From Pseudomonadota bacterium (GTDB lineage: Bacteria > Myxococcota_A > UBA9042 > GCA-2863065): a DNA stretch of 48,512 nucleotides. The notes under the pieces are model-generated. The model worked only from the letters and a program-made list of their open reading frames with translations. It was not told where the DNA came from and did no database searches. A program made the position numbers and the translations under genes. Positions 24,788 through 36,239 of the stretch are shown here, in pieces. Each line of letters starts with the position of its first letter. Position 1 is the first letter of the stretch. The stretch lies in contig SXOO01000112.1 in the NCBI GenBank assembly GCA_005776725.1, forward strand, positions 1-48,512. The letters are read 5' to 3'.

Positions 24788-26530
24788 ATGAAGCGCCTCC
24801 TCCCCCTGACGCTCCTCCTCGCCTGCTCCAATAGCGCCCCCAGCGACTCCCCGGCCGACACGGCCGAACCACCCACGGTGGAGGACGTCGCGGAGGACAC
24901 GGCCTCACCGACGCCCGATGTTCCCCCCGAGGTCCCCGAAGTGTCGGACACGCCCGACGTTGCGGCGCCGCCAGAGGACGTCGTGGAGCCCCCGGCCCAC
25001 TGCGAGCTCCTGGGGCTGCCGGAGTCCCCCTGGTCGGATGGGCCCTACGGCACGCGGCGGCATGACGTGGCCGAGGACTTCACCCTCGAGACGGTGGGCG
25101 GCGGGGTCTTCAACTATCGAGAGGCGTTCCGCGGGTGCGAGGGCGTCGTCGTGGTCACCGACGCGATCCCCGTGTCCGACTTCGACAAGAGTCCATTCTG
25201 GTTCGCTCACCTCGAGGACCTGCTGGCCGCCTCACCGAAGAACGTCCACTACGTCTTCGTATCGCGCCTCGCCGCGGCGGCTGCCGAGGAGCGCGCGAAC
25301 CAGATGTTCGGCTACATCATCGGCGCGATCGACCCGCTGGACGCCGAGGCCAAGGCTCACTGGAAGGCGCACCTCCACGTGTCGAAGAAGTCCGCGGCGG
25401 ACCTCGGGAACTGGCTCACGCCGGTGCTGAACTCCGGGATCGGGCAGCTGGGCTTCGGCATCGACCCGAGCCAGCATCTCCGTGGCACCGGCTCGTTCGC
25501 CGACGTCAACCTGTACTACCCGCAGGCGCCCGAGGGAGCGTGGCCATGGGCCGCGAGCCTCGCGTACCTGGCCAACGAGCCGAAGGCGTGGAACTTCGGG
25601 GTGCAACGCGACGCGAGCTTCGCCCAACTCGACAAGGTCACCGTGCCGCTCTGGACCGGGGAGGTGATCTCCGAGTTCGCGGAGCGCGCCGTGGAGCTCC
25701 CCGAGGGCGCCTTCGACGCGTTGTGGCTAGAGGTCGACCAGCGGTGCCCCAACCCGGACCTCCCAGAGCCCGGGAACTGTGGGGCCTGGGACTACCTGTC
25801 GTGGCTCTTCGTCTACGAAGGCGACGCGGACGCAGTGGTCACCACGGGCGACGCCCCCACCCCGCGGCACGAGCTGGCCCGCGGCATCACCACTTATCAC
25901 CGCGAGGGGCGCTGGTTGGCTGACGTGACACCGATGCTCGCGCGGCTCCAGGGGCCGAAGAAGCGGCTCTTTCGGTGGGAGTGGGCGCCGTCCTGGAACG
26001 TGCAGCCCACCGAGACGCGCCTTGCGTTGCACTTCGTTCGGACCGGGGCGGGCATGCGGCCCACCCAGCTCACGCCGCTCTTTGCCGGCGGCGGTTTCGG
26101 CTCGGCCTACAACACGGGGCGGGAGCCCATCACCGTCGAGGTGCCCGCCACGGCGAAGCGGGTCGAGCTCGTGGCCACCATCACCGGGCATGGCGCCGGG
26201 ACGCAGCAGTGCGCCGAGTTCTGCAACCACGTCCACGAGTTCACCGTGGACGGCCAGGTGTTCAAGCAGGAGCACCCAACGGTCGGCGACTCCCTCGGGT
26301 GCGCCAAGACGGTCGACGACGGCACGGTCCCGAATCAGTGGGGTACCTGGTGGTTCGGCCGCGGCGGGTGGTGCCCGGGGAACATGGTGAAGCCGCTTCG
26401 CGCCGACGTCACGGCGCTCGCCAAGGACGGCTCCGTCACCGTGACGTATCGCGGGCTCCTGGGCGGCGCAGATCCTCCGGATGGCGCCGGCGATATTCAC
26501 CTCAGCAGCCAGATCGTCGTCTGGGAGTGA
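24788..26530 (+). CDS. PNGase F-like lipoprotein (peptide-N-glycosidase F family) with an N-terminal extra domain
   Basis: A 580-residue lipoprotein (MKRLLPLTLLLAC lipobox, then an acidic/Pro linker to about residue 75). Residues about 95-270 may be a thioredoxin/redoxin-like domain (DFTLETVGGGVFNYREAF.., VVVTDAIPVS). The next part matches PNGase F N-domain features: VTVPLWTGEVI, LEVDQRCPNPD, GNCGAWDYLSWLFVYEGD and ELARGITTYHREGRWLADVT. The C-terminal part matches its C-domain: ITGHGAGTQQCAEFC, HVHEFTVDG and GTWWFGRGGWCPGN. The family removes N-glycans from Asn; activity in this protein is not shown. The glycan genes just upstream suggest surface-glycan work. Only three bases separate its stop from the convergent next gene. 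Confidence 0.8.
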   Translation: MKRLLPLTLLLACSNSAPSDSPADTAEPPTVEDVAEDTASPTPDVPPEVPEVSDTPDVAAPPEDVVEPPAHCELLGLPESPWSDGPYGTRRHDVAEDFTLETVGGGVFNYREAFRGCEGVVVVTDAIPVSDFDKSPFWFAHLEDLLAASPKNVHYVFVSRLAAAAAEERANQMFGYIIGAIDPLDAEAKAHWKAHLHVSKKSAADLGNWLTPVLNSGIGQLGFGIDPSQHLRGTGSFADVNLYYPQAPEGAWPWAASLAYLANEPKAWNFGVQRDASFAQLDKVTVPLWTGEVISEFAERAVELPEGAFDALWLEVDQRCPNPDLPEPGNCGAWDYLSWLFVYEGDADAVVTTGDAPTPRHELARGITTYHREGRWLADVTPMLARLQGPKKRLFRWEWAPSWNVQPTETRLALHFVRTGAGMRPTQLTPLFAGGGFGSAYNTGREPITVEVPATAKRVELVATITGHGAGTQQCAEFCNHVHEFTVDGQVFKQEHPTVGDSLGCAKTVDDGTVPNQWGTWWFGRGGWCPGNMVKPLRADVTALAKDGSVTVTYRGLLGGADPPDGAGDIHLSSQIVVWE

Positions 26531-26533
26531 CGC

Positions 26534-27598
26534 TCAGTCGTCGCGCCAGGCGAGGGGATCGTCCGGGAGCGCGTCGTCGCTCGCTCGCGGCTCGAGGACG
26601 CTGCGGAGCAGGAGAGCCAGCGCGTACGCCAGCCCCGGGATGAACGCCGACAGTAACGAGAGCTCGCGCAGGCCCGCCAACGCGCCGAGGCGCTCGCCGT
26701 CCTTGAGGACCAGGGGCAACAGGAACGCCAGGAGGAAGAAGCTCGCGCCGGCGCCTGCGAGGCGCGCGAACGGGATCCTGTGGCCGCGGTACCGGCTGCG
26801 CCAAAGCGCGGGGAGGGCCGCCAGGGCGAGCAACGCGGGCACGAAGTAGATCGCGCCGTAGTAGACCGCGGTGAAGCGTAGCTGCCCCACTTTGCGCCCC
26901 TCTCGGATGGCGCGCTTCGCTGCAACGCTCTCCGTGTCGTAGCCAAGCTCGGCCAGGTCGCTCGTCTGGGCGTCGAACTCGGCCAGGGCGGACTCGCCGA
27001 ACTTGTAGAGATCCGAGTACAGCGCCACGTTGCGGATGGCCGGCATGCGGCCGCCGTAGGGCCAAGCGTAGTATGCGAGCAGCACGACCGCGCCCGCAGC
27101 GAGGATCCACGCGCCCATGCGGCTGGATTGGAGACGGGCCCGATATCGGGCACCGGCGGCCAGCAGAACGAGCCCCGTCACCAAGAGGCCGACATGCAGC
27201 GCCCCCTCACGCGGGAAGAACTCGCCCGGCAGCATCCCGAACCGGACGACGGCCACGTCTCCCACGATCGGTGGGGTGGCGTAACGAATCACCGAGAGCG
27301 GGTTGATCCCGACGAGCAGCAGGGAGGCGAAGAGCCCGAGCGCGGCGCCCGCACGGACGGGGTTCGAGAGCTTGCCCAGGTACGAGAGCGCCACGAAGCC
27401 CACGCCCACGACCGCCGGCCAGAAGGCCCTGACGATCTCGAGCCCCGCGCTGTTCGCGGCGTGTTCGAAGAGGAAGACGTTGACTCCGCCGACGGTCGCG
27501 TACGGGAGCGCCATCGACAGCAGGAAGAGCACCCCCAGGGCGCGGTAGACGCGCGTCTGACCGGCCTGCTCGGGGGACAGCTCGAGTTCATCGTCCAC
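26534..27598 (-). CDS. polytopic membrane protein of unknown function
   Basis: A protein of about 354 residues with some eight to ten hydrophobic segments. Notable soluble loops are REGRKVGQLRFTAVYYG and the stretch YSDLYKFGESALAEFDAQTSDL between TM helices. The last ~25 residues are Asp-rich. I recognise no family. GTG 27598 is chosen because GAGG lies eight bases upstream; GTG 27607 is also in frame. It is divergent from the next plus-strand gene with ~30 bases between starts, too short for two full separate promoters unless they overlap. Confidence 0.7.
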   Translation of the reverse strand: MDDELELSPEQAGQTRVYRALGVLFLLSMALPYATVGGVNVFLFEHAANSAGLEIVRAFWPAVVGVGFVALSYLGKLSNPVRAGAALGLFASLLLVGINPLSVIRYATPPIVGDVAVVRFGMLPGEFFPREGALHVGLLVTGLVLLAAGARYRARLQSSRMGAWILAAGAVVLLAYYAWPYGGRMPAIRNVALYSDLYKFGESALAEFDAQTSDLAELGYDTESVAAKRAIREGRKVGQLRFTAVYYGAIYFVPALLALAALPALWRSRYRGHRIPFARLAGAGASFFLLAFLLPLVLKDGERLGALAGLRELSLLSAFIPGLAYALALLLRSVLEPRASDDALPDDPLAWRDD

Positions 27599-27628
27599 AG
27601 TGACCACCTCGTGTAGCGTGTGTCCTCC

Positions 27629-28312
27629 ATGGCGCTCCCGGATGTCAAACAGCCTGTCGAGGGTCCGGGTCGAGCGAGGCGAGCGCTGCGCCTCCTGGGC
27701 CTAGGCTTCGCGTGTGCGGGCGTCGCGGCGGCGGCCATGAACGGGCTCCGAGGCGAGCCTTCGCCCGAGCATCCCCACCGGTTCGCGGGGGTCATGGTCC
27801 CCGAGTCTCCGGTGTCCCGACACGACGCGGCTCTGCACCCGGTGGGCGCCGAGCGCCTGCTGCAGGCGATGGACTTGATCCTACGCGAGCGGGCGCTGAC
27901 CCTCGATGGGCGCGCGACTCCGCCCGAGCGCTGCACGGACGACCGCTGTCGCGGTCTGGGGCTCCTATCGGCCGAGGTGGAGCCGCCGCTCCGGGAGGCG
28001 CGAGAGCGGCTCGCTTACGCGCTTCGCATGCGCCTCGCCTTGGCGGCGGGGCAGGGGCTCCCCGGCCCGCTCGAGGCCTTCGCCGCTGAGCACGAGGCGC
28101 TCTATCTCTGGGCGAGGCGCGGCGTCGCTCACCCCCCGGGCCCAACCGAGCGGGGGGTGCGCGAACGGCTCCTTGCCCGCGAGGCGCCCGCCGTCCACGC
28201 GGCCTGGGTGCTCTCGCTCGCGTTGGTCCTCGGAGGGGGCCTGCTGCTGCTGGCAACGCGTCAGCCCGGTGGGAGCGTCAGGTCCAGGGGCGGAGGCAGG
28301 GTCCCGTCGTAG
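27629..28312 (+). CDS. small protein with N- and C-terminal membrane segments, unknown function
   Basis: A 227-residue open frame with a hydrophobic segment near the N-terminus (LRLLGLGFACAGVAAAAM) and another near the C-terminus (VLSLALVLGGGLLLLAT). Between them lies a helical, Arg/Glu/Leu-rich domain with a single CTDDRC pair at about residue 97. No family recognised. Its last 52 bases overlap the 3' end of the convergent transglycosylase gene, which slightly lowers confidence. No strong Shine-Dalgarno is seen before ATG 27629, although a TGTCCTCC lies there. Confidence 0.5.
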   Translation: MALPDVKQPVEGPGRARRALRLLGLGFACAGVAAAAMNGLRGEPSPEHPHRFAGVMVPESPVSRHDAALHPVGAERLLQAMDLILRERALTLDGRATPPERCTDDRCRGLGLLSAEVEPPLREARERLAYALRMRLALAAGQGLPGPLEAFAAEHEALYLWARRGVAHPPGPTERGVRERLLAREAPAVHAAWVLSLALVLGGGLLLLATRQPGGSVRSRGGGRVPS

Positions 28313-30642
28313 AGCCACCGATACCGCGCGTACGCCGTCATGACGCTCTTCACGTACCGTCGCGCCTCGCGGTAGGGGATGTTCTCCACCAGCTCGTCGA
28401 GCTCGGCGCCAAGGCGCTGCTCGACCCACTTCCGGGGGCGGCCCGGGCCCGCGTTGTAGCCTGCGGCGATCAGCGCCAGGTTGTCGCCGAGAAGCTCCCT
28501 GAGGCGTCTCAGGTAGCGCGTCCCCAGGCGAATGTTCGTCTCGGGGTCGTCGAGATCCACGGCGCCGAGCCCCTCTCGCTTCGCCATGGCTTCGGCCGTG
28601 GGGCGGATGAGCTGCATGAGGCCGCGGGCCTTGGCGGCGCTGCGGGCCGTGGGTTGATACGCCGACTCGGTCTGGATCACCGCCCAGACGTAGGCTGCTT
28701 CGAGCTGGTTCGCCGCTGCGAAGCGGTCCACCGCGTCCTTGAAGGCCTCTGGGCGCGGATGGGCGAGGCGCCACCACGTGGCGTGCTCTCCCAAGGGCGG
28801 GCGCTCGGCGTAGGCCTCGCCGAGACCCCAGCGGAGGGTTCGGTACGCGGGGACCGGCAGGTCGACCTGACCGGCGACCCAGGCGGTGAGCCAGGCCCCG
28901 TCCGGCAGCTGCTTGGTCGCCGCCTCGAGGTCGGAGAGTCGCGGCTCGCCGAGGCGGAGGAGCGCGATTGCTTCCGCCACATCCGGCCGCTGGAGGGCCT
29001 CCGCGAAGCGCACTACCTGGGACGTCGAGGGCGGCGCCTGCGGCAGCGTGGGCGGTGCGTGCCCCGCCGCGCGTAGCCGCGCCTCCGCGAGCAGTGCGTA
29101 CCAGGTGAGCGGATACCGAGCGATCACGGCGTGATAGGCCGCAACGGCGCTCGACTTGCCGCCCGCCTCCGCTGAAGGCGAGGGCTCGTGCCAGTCCTGG
29201 GAGCGCGCGTACCAGTACGCCATACGCCCCCGGGCCGCGGAGATCGCGCTGGGCGCCAGCTGCGTGAGAGCCGCTCGCGCGGTCGCGGCTGCCTGATCGC
29301 GCCGACCGGCGGTGTAGTGCGACCAGAACAGCTGGAACGCGGCCTCCTCCGCCTGGTCGTCGCCCCTCCTCAAGGCGTCCTCGAGGGCCAGGTCGGCGGC
29401 ACGGTGCTCGCCCCGAGCGCGCAGAATCGCCGCCCGCGCCAGCTGGGCGTCGTCGGCGAGGCGGCTGTCCTTGGAGAGCGACACCACGTCCGCGAACGAC
29501 TGCGCGGCCTCTGCGAGCTGCTTTCGCGCCCTCAGCGCTTTGCCCAGAGACCACGCGATAGTCGCACCGTTCTCGCGCCGACGCGTCTCGGCCTCGCCCT
29601 CGAGGGGCCGAGCGCAAGTCTCCGTGAGGCGAGCGCGGGCGCCGACGAGGACCTTGTAGCGCCGGGCGCGCGCCAGCGCCTGCGCCTCGAGCGCCGCCGC
29701 GCGACAGAGCGTCTCCCGGGTAGCCAGTCGGGAAGCCGCGACACGCGCCACGGAGTCTAGCAATGCGCCAGTGCGACCGGTGTTCGCCAGGGTCTCGAGC
29801 TGCATGACCAGCTCTTCGTGGGTGAGCGCCGCCTCGGGGCCGAGGCCGGCCAGCTCGACGTACGCGGCCCGGTTCACCGGACCCTCGTGGACCTCGTAGC
29901 TCTTCAGCAGCCGAGCTGCTTCCTTCACTCGACCGGCCACGGCCAGCGCCGAGATCGCGCGCAGCGTCACGCGCCAATCGGGTGACTGGCGACTCCGCTC
30001 GATCCAGGCGTCAACTGCGGCCCCGTTCTTGCCCAGCGCCTCCAGGGCGGCGGCGTGGAGCTCCAAGCGGCGGGCCTCTTGGCTCGGCAGGGTGGGCTCT
30101 GGCGGTCCCTCGAGCTCCCTCGGCGCCGTGAGCGCGAGGGCCCGCTCGGGCGTGGGAGACCGCAGCCACGCCTCTGCCGTCAACAGCTCGACCGCGCCGC
30201 GAATGCTGCGCAGCGGCCCCTCGCCCAGCGCCTGGAGCTCCTCCGCGAGGCGTGTTGAAACCTCGGGTGACAGGCTCCCCGACGCCAGCGACGCTCGTGC
30301 CGCGAGGTAGACGTCGTGTGGGCCGGGGGTGGAGACGCGCGCGAACGGGCGCTCCTCCGGCGGCGCGGCCGGGGGGACGGCGGGTTCGGCTCCGGGCGCC
30401 GGCGGCGACTGGGACGCGACCTTCGCGACCGGCGTCGGGAGGGGGACCGCAGGGGTGACGTGGACTTCCGGCAGCGCGGGTGTGGGGCTGACCCGGGTGT
30501 CTTCGCCGGTGGGCGTGGGCGGCGCCGGCCGCGCGGGCTCTTGCACTGGCGCACACGAGAGCAACCCGGCGACCGCGAGTCGCGCGAACCGGGCCGCGCC
30601 CCAAGCCCAGGTGGGGCCCCCGTTCTTCTTCGGTGTGTCCAT
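28261..30642 (-). CDS. soluble lytic murein transglycosylase (SLT) lipoprotein with helical repeats
   Basis: A 793-residue predicted lipoprotein (MDTPKKNGGPTW... with lipobox GLLSC, starting at ATG 30642). After a Pro-rich linker come ~450 residues of TPR-like helices (the U/L ring of Slt70-type enzymes). A C-terminal goose-lysozyme-like SLT domain has catalytic Glu in VIQTESAYQPTARSAAKARG, then MQLIRPTAEAMAK and NLALIAAGYNAGPGRPRKW. It cleaves peptidoglycan glycan strands to 1,6-anhydro ends and should act in the periplasm, anchored to a membrane. An in-frame start at 30705 adds 21 residues that would obscure the signal peptide. Confidence 0.9.
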   Translation of the reverse strand: MDTPKKNGGPTWAWGAARFARLAVAGLLSCAPVQEPARPAPPTPTGEDTRVSPTPALPEVHVTPAVPLPTPVAKVASQSPPAPGAEPAVPPAAPPEERPFARVSTPGPHDVYLAARASLASGSLSPEVSTRLAEELQALGEGPLRSIRGAVELLTAEAWLRSPTPERALALTAPRELEGPPEPTLPSQEARRLELHAAALEALGKNGAAVDAWIERSRQSPDWRVTLRAISALAVAGRVKEAARLLKSYEVHEGPVNRAAYVELAGLGPEAALTHEELVMQLETLANTGRTGALLDSVARVAASRLATRETLCRAAALEAQALARARRYKVLVGARARLTETCARPLEGEAETRRRENGATIAWSLGKALRARKQLAEAAQSFADVVSLSKDSRLADDAQLARAAILRARGEHRAADLALEDALRRGDDQAEEAAFQLFWSHYTAGRRDQAAATARAALTQLAPSAISAARGRMAYWYARSQDWHEPSPSAEAGGKSSAVAAYHAVIARYPLTWYALLAEARLRAAGHAPPTLPQAPPSTSQVVRFAEALQRPDVAEAIALLRLGEPRLSDLEAATKQLPDGAWLTAWVAGQVDLPVPAYRTLRWGLGEAYAERPPLGEHATWWRLAHPRPEAFKDAVDRFAAANQLEAAYVWAVIQTESAYQPTARSAAKARGLMQLIRPTAEAMAKREGLGAVDLDDPETNIRLGTRYLRRLRELLGDNLALIAAGYNAGPGRPRKWVEQRLGAELDELVENIPYREARRYVKSVMTAYARYRWLYDGTLPPPLDLTLPPG

Positions 30643-30730
30643 GGCGGTTCTCAGAACGGGGCTGCGGGGTGGTGAATTTCCGGCTGCCCGGCCGAAGTCT
30701 GCCATAGGAGGCTCGTGTTACCGTCGCGGA

Positions 30731-32629
30731 ATGTCGAGACGCTGGCTGGCCCTGTCGCTGCTGCTCCTCGCCTGCTCATCGGGCGGCGCCACGGAGGGGT
30801 CTTCTCCGGTCGACACGCTGGCCGACGCCGCCGCCGCGGTAGACGTCGAGGTGGCCCCAGGCGTGCGGCTGGTCCACAGAGACGGTCAGCTGTCCGGCGA
30901 GGCGTTCTTCGACGCCCCATGGCCCTCCGACCGCCGGGGGGCCGGCGCCGTGGTGCACTTCCCGAACCCCGACGGGTCGGCGTTGGTGCAGCAGCTCGTG
31001 GCCATCGCGGCGAGCGAGGGCTTCCCGCGCACCGGCAGCGTCAGCTTTCGATTCACCGGGCCGATCCAGGCGCCGCCCGCAGCGCCTGAGACGATGGCGC
31101 CCACGTCGTCCGTACAGCTCGTCGACATCGACCCGGCGTCGCCGGAGCGAGGCCGGCGCTTCCCCGTCGACGCGCACTTCCGCGGGACCCGCGGGCCCTA
31201 CTGGCCCTCGAATCTCCTCACCCTCACGCCGGTTCAGGGGATCGCGTTGCGCCCGCGCACCCGGTACGCCGCCCTGGTCCGATGGGAGCTGGTTGGCGGG
31301 ACCGGAGCGTATGCCGTCTCCGCCGACGACGCTTCGGCCCTGGAGGCGGTGGACGTCCCTGCGCACTCCGTCGCGGCGCTCACCACCTTCACCACCGGCC
31401 ACAGCGGCGAGAAGCTCGAGACCTTCGTGGCCGCCGCGCGGGCGCACGCCGCCAAGGTCTCCGTAGTCCCCGTTCTCACGCGCGAGTACCCGAGCTATTG
31501 CGTCTTCGAGGGGATGCTGGACCTGCCGGATTACCAGGAGGGCGAGCCGCCCTACGCCGAGAGCGGCGGCGCCTGGCCCGCGGCGCCCGTGACGCCGCGG
31601 CGAGTGGGTTCGCGCATGGTCATCACCGTGCCGCGCGGACAAGGCGAGACGCTCCCCGCCGTGGTCTTCGTGCGAACCGGTGGCGGAGGGGACGTCCCCC
31701 TCGTGGACCGCGGCGTCCACGAGGTGGCCCACGGCGAAGCGGAGCCGGGCAGCGGACCCGCCCAAGAGCTGGCGGCTATCGGCTTCATGGGGATCAGCAT
31801 TGACGGCCCGCACGGCGGTGTGCGCAACGTGACGAAGGGCGACGAGCAGTTCCTGGTGTTCAACGTGCTGAACCCCGCCGCCCTCCGCGACAACATCCGG
31901 CAGTCTGCGCTGGAGCTCGCCCTCCTCCCGGATCTCCTCGCCACCTTCCAGCTCGACAGCAGCGCCTGTTCCGGGGCGGCCGGTGTATCCCGCGCGGACC
32001 TCGGGCGCCTCGCGCTCGCTGGCCACTCCATGGGGGCGACGATTGCGCCGTTGGTCCTGGCGGTGGAGCCCCGCTACCAGGCGGCGGTGTTGTCGGGCGC
32101 CGGCTCGTCGCTCTCGGCCAACGTTCTGTACAAGAAGAGCCCGCTCGAGGTGCGCCCGCTCATGGAGGCGGCGCTCGGACACGCCGCCCGGGGGATCCGG
32201 CTGGAGCCGGGTGATCCTGTGCTCGGGCTCATCCAGTGGGGGGGCGAGGTCTCCGATCCGCCGGCTTATGGCGACGACGTCACGGCGCACGTGCTCATGG
32301 TCCAGGGGATCGTCGACACCTACATCCTCCCGCCCATCTCGAACCCGACGGTCCTCGCGTTGGGGCTCGACCTGGGGGGGCAGGCGCTCGACGCGCCGTT
32401 GGTTGAGTACCCGTCGGTCGTCGAGCTGCTCCAGCTGGTGGGCAGGGCACCGCTGGCTCTCCCGGTCTCAGGGAACCGCGCTGGACGCACGGCGGTTGTC
32501 GTTCACCACGCCGAGGACGGCATCGAGGACGGGCACGAGGTCTTCTTCCAGCTCGAAGCCCCGAAGGCTCAGTATCGGCGCTTCTTGGAGACCTTCGCGG
32601 CGGGCGGCGAGCCTCCGGTGGTCCCCTGA
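30731..32629 (+). CDS. alpha/beta-hydrolase-fold lipoprotein
   Basis: A 632-residue lipoprotein (MSRRWLALSLLLLAC lipobox). The C-terminal half has the hydrolase elbow LALAGHSMGATIAPL, with Ser as nucleophile, preceded by FMGISIDGPHGG. The acid and His are probably in MVQGIVDTYI and the HHAEDGIEDGHE region near the C-terminus. The N-terminal ~300 residues form a beta-rich domain beginning with VRLVHRDGQLSGEAFFDAPWPSD, which seems specific to large secreted hydrolases of myxobacteria. Probable extracytoplasmic lipase/esterase-like enzyme; substrate unknown. It is divergent from the transglycosylase gene by 88 bases. Confidence 0.75.
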   Translation: MSRRWLALSLLLLACSSGGATEGSSPVDTLADAAAAVDVEVAPGVRLVHRDGQLSGEAFFDAPWPSDRRGAGAVVHFPNPDGSALVQQLVAIAASEGFPRTGSVSFRFTGPIQAPPAAPETMAPTSSVQLVDIDPASPERGRRFPVDAHFRGTRGPYWPSNLLTLTPVQGIALRPRTRYAALVRWELVGGTGAYAVSADDASALEAVDVPAHSVAALTTFTTGHSGEKLETFVAAARAHAAKVSVVPVLTREYPSYCVFEGMLDLPDYQEGEPPYAESGGAWPAAPVTPRRVGSRMVITVPRGQGETLPAVVFVRTGGGGDVPLVDRGVHEVAHGEAEPGSGPAQELAAIGFMGISIDGPHGGVRNVTKGDEQFLVFNVLNPAALRDNIRQSALELALLPDLLATFQLDSSACSGAAGVSRADLGRLALAGHSMGATIAPLVLAVEPRYQAAVLSGAGSSLSANVLYKKSPLEVRPLMEAALGHAARGIRLEPGDPVLGLIQWGGEVSDPPAYGDDVTAHVLMVQGIVDTYILPPISNPTVLALGLDLGGQALDAPLVEYPSVVELLQLVGRAPLALPVSGNRAGRTAVVVHHAEDGIEDGHEVFFQLEAPKAQYRRFLETFAAGGEPPVVP

Positions 32630-32653
32630 ACCTTCCCGGTGCGCCCGCCCGGC

Positions 32654-36148
<3,495 letters not shown>

Positions 36149-36239
36149 AGGGACCTCAATTGAGACGCGCCTACGCGGGTCTCGTTCGGGGGGGTGGGGG
36201 GCGGACCCCAGCGCAGCTCGCTCGATCTACGGCGCACGT

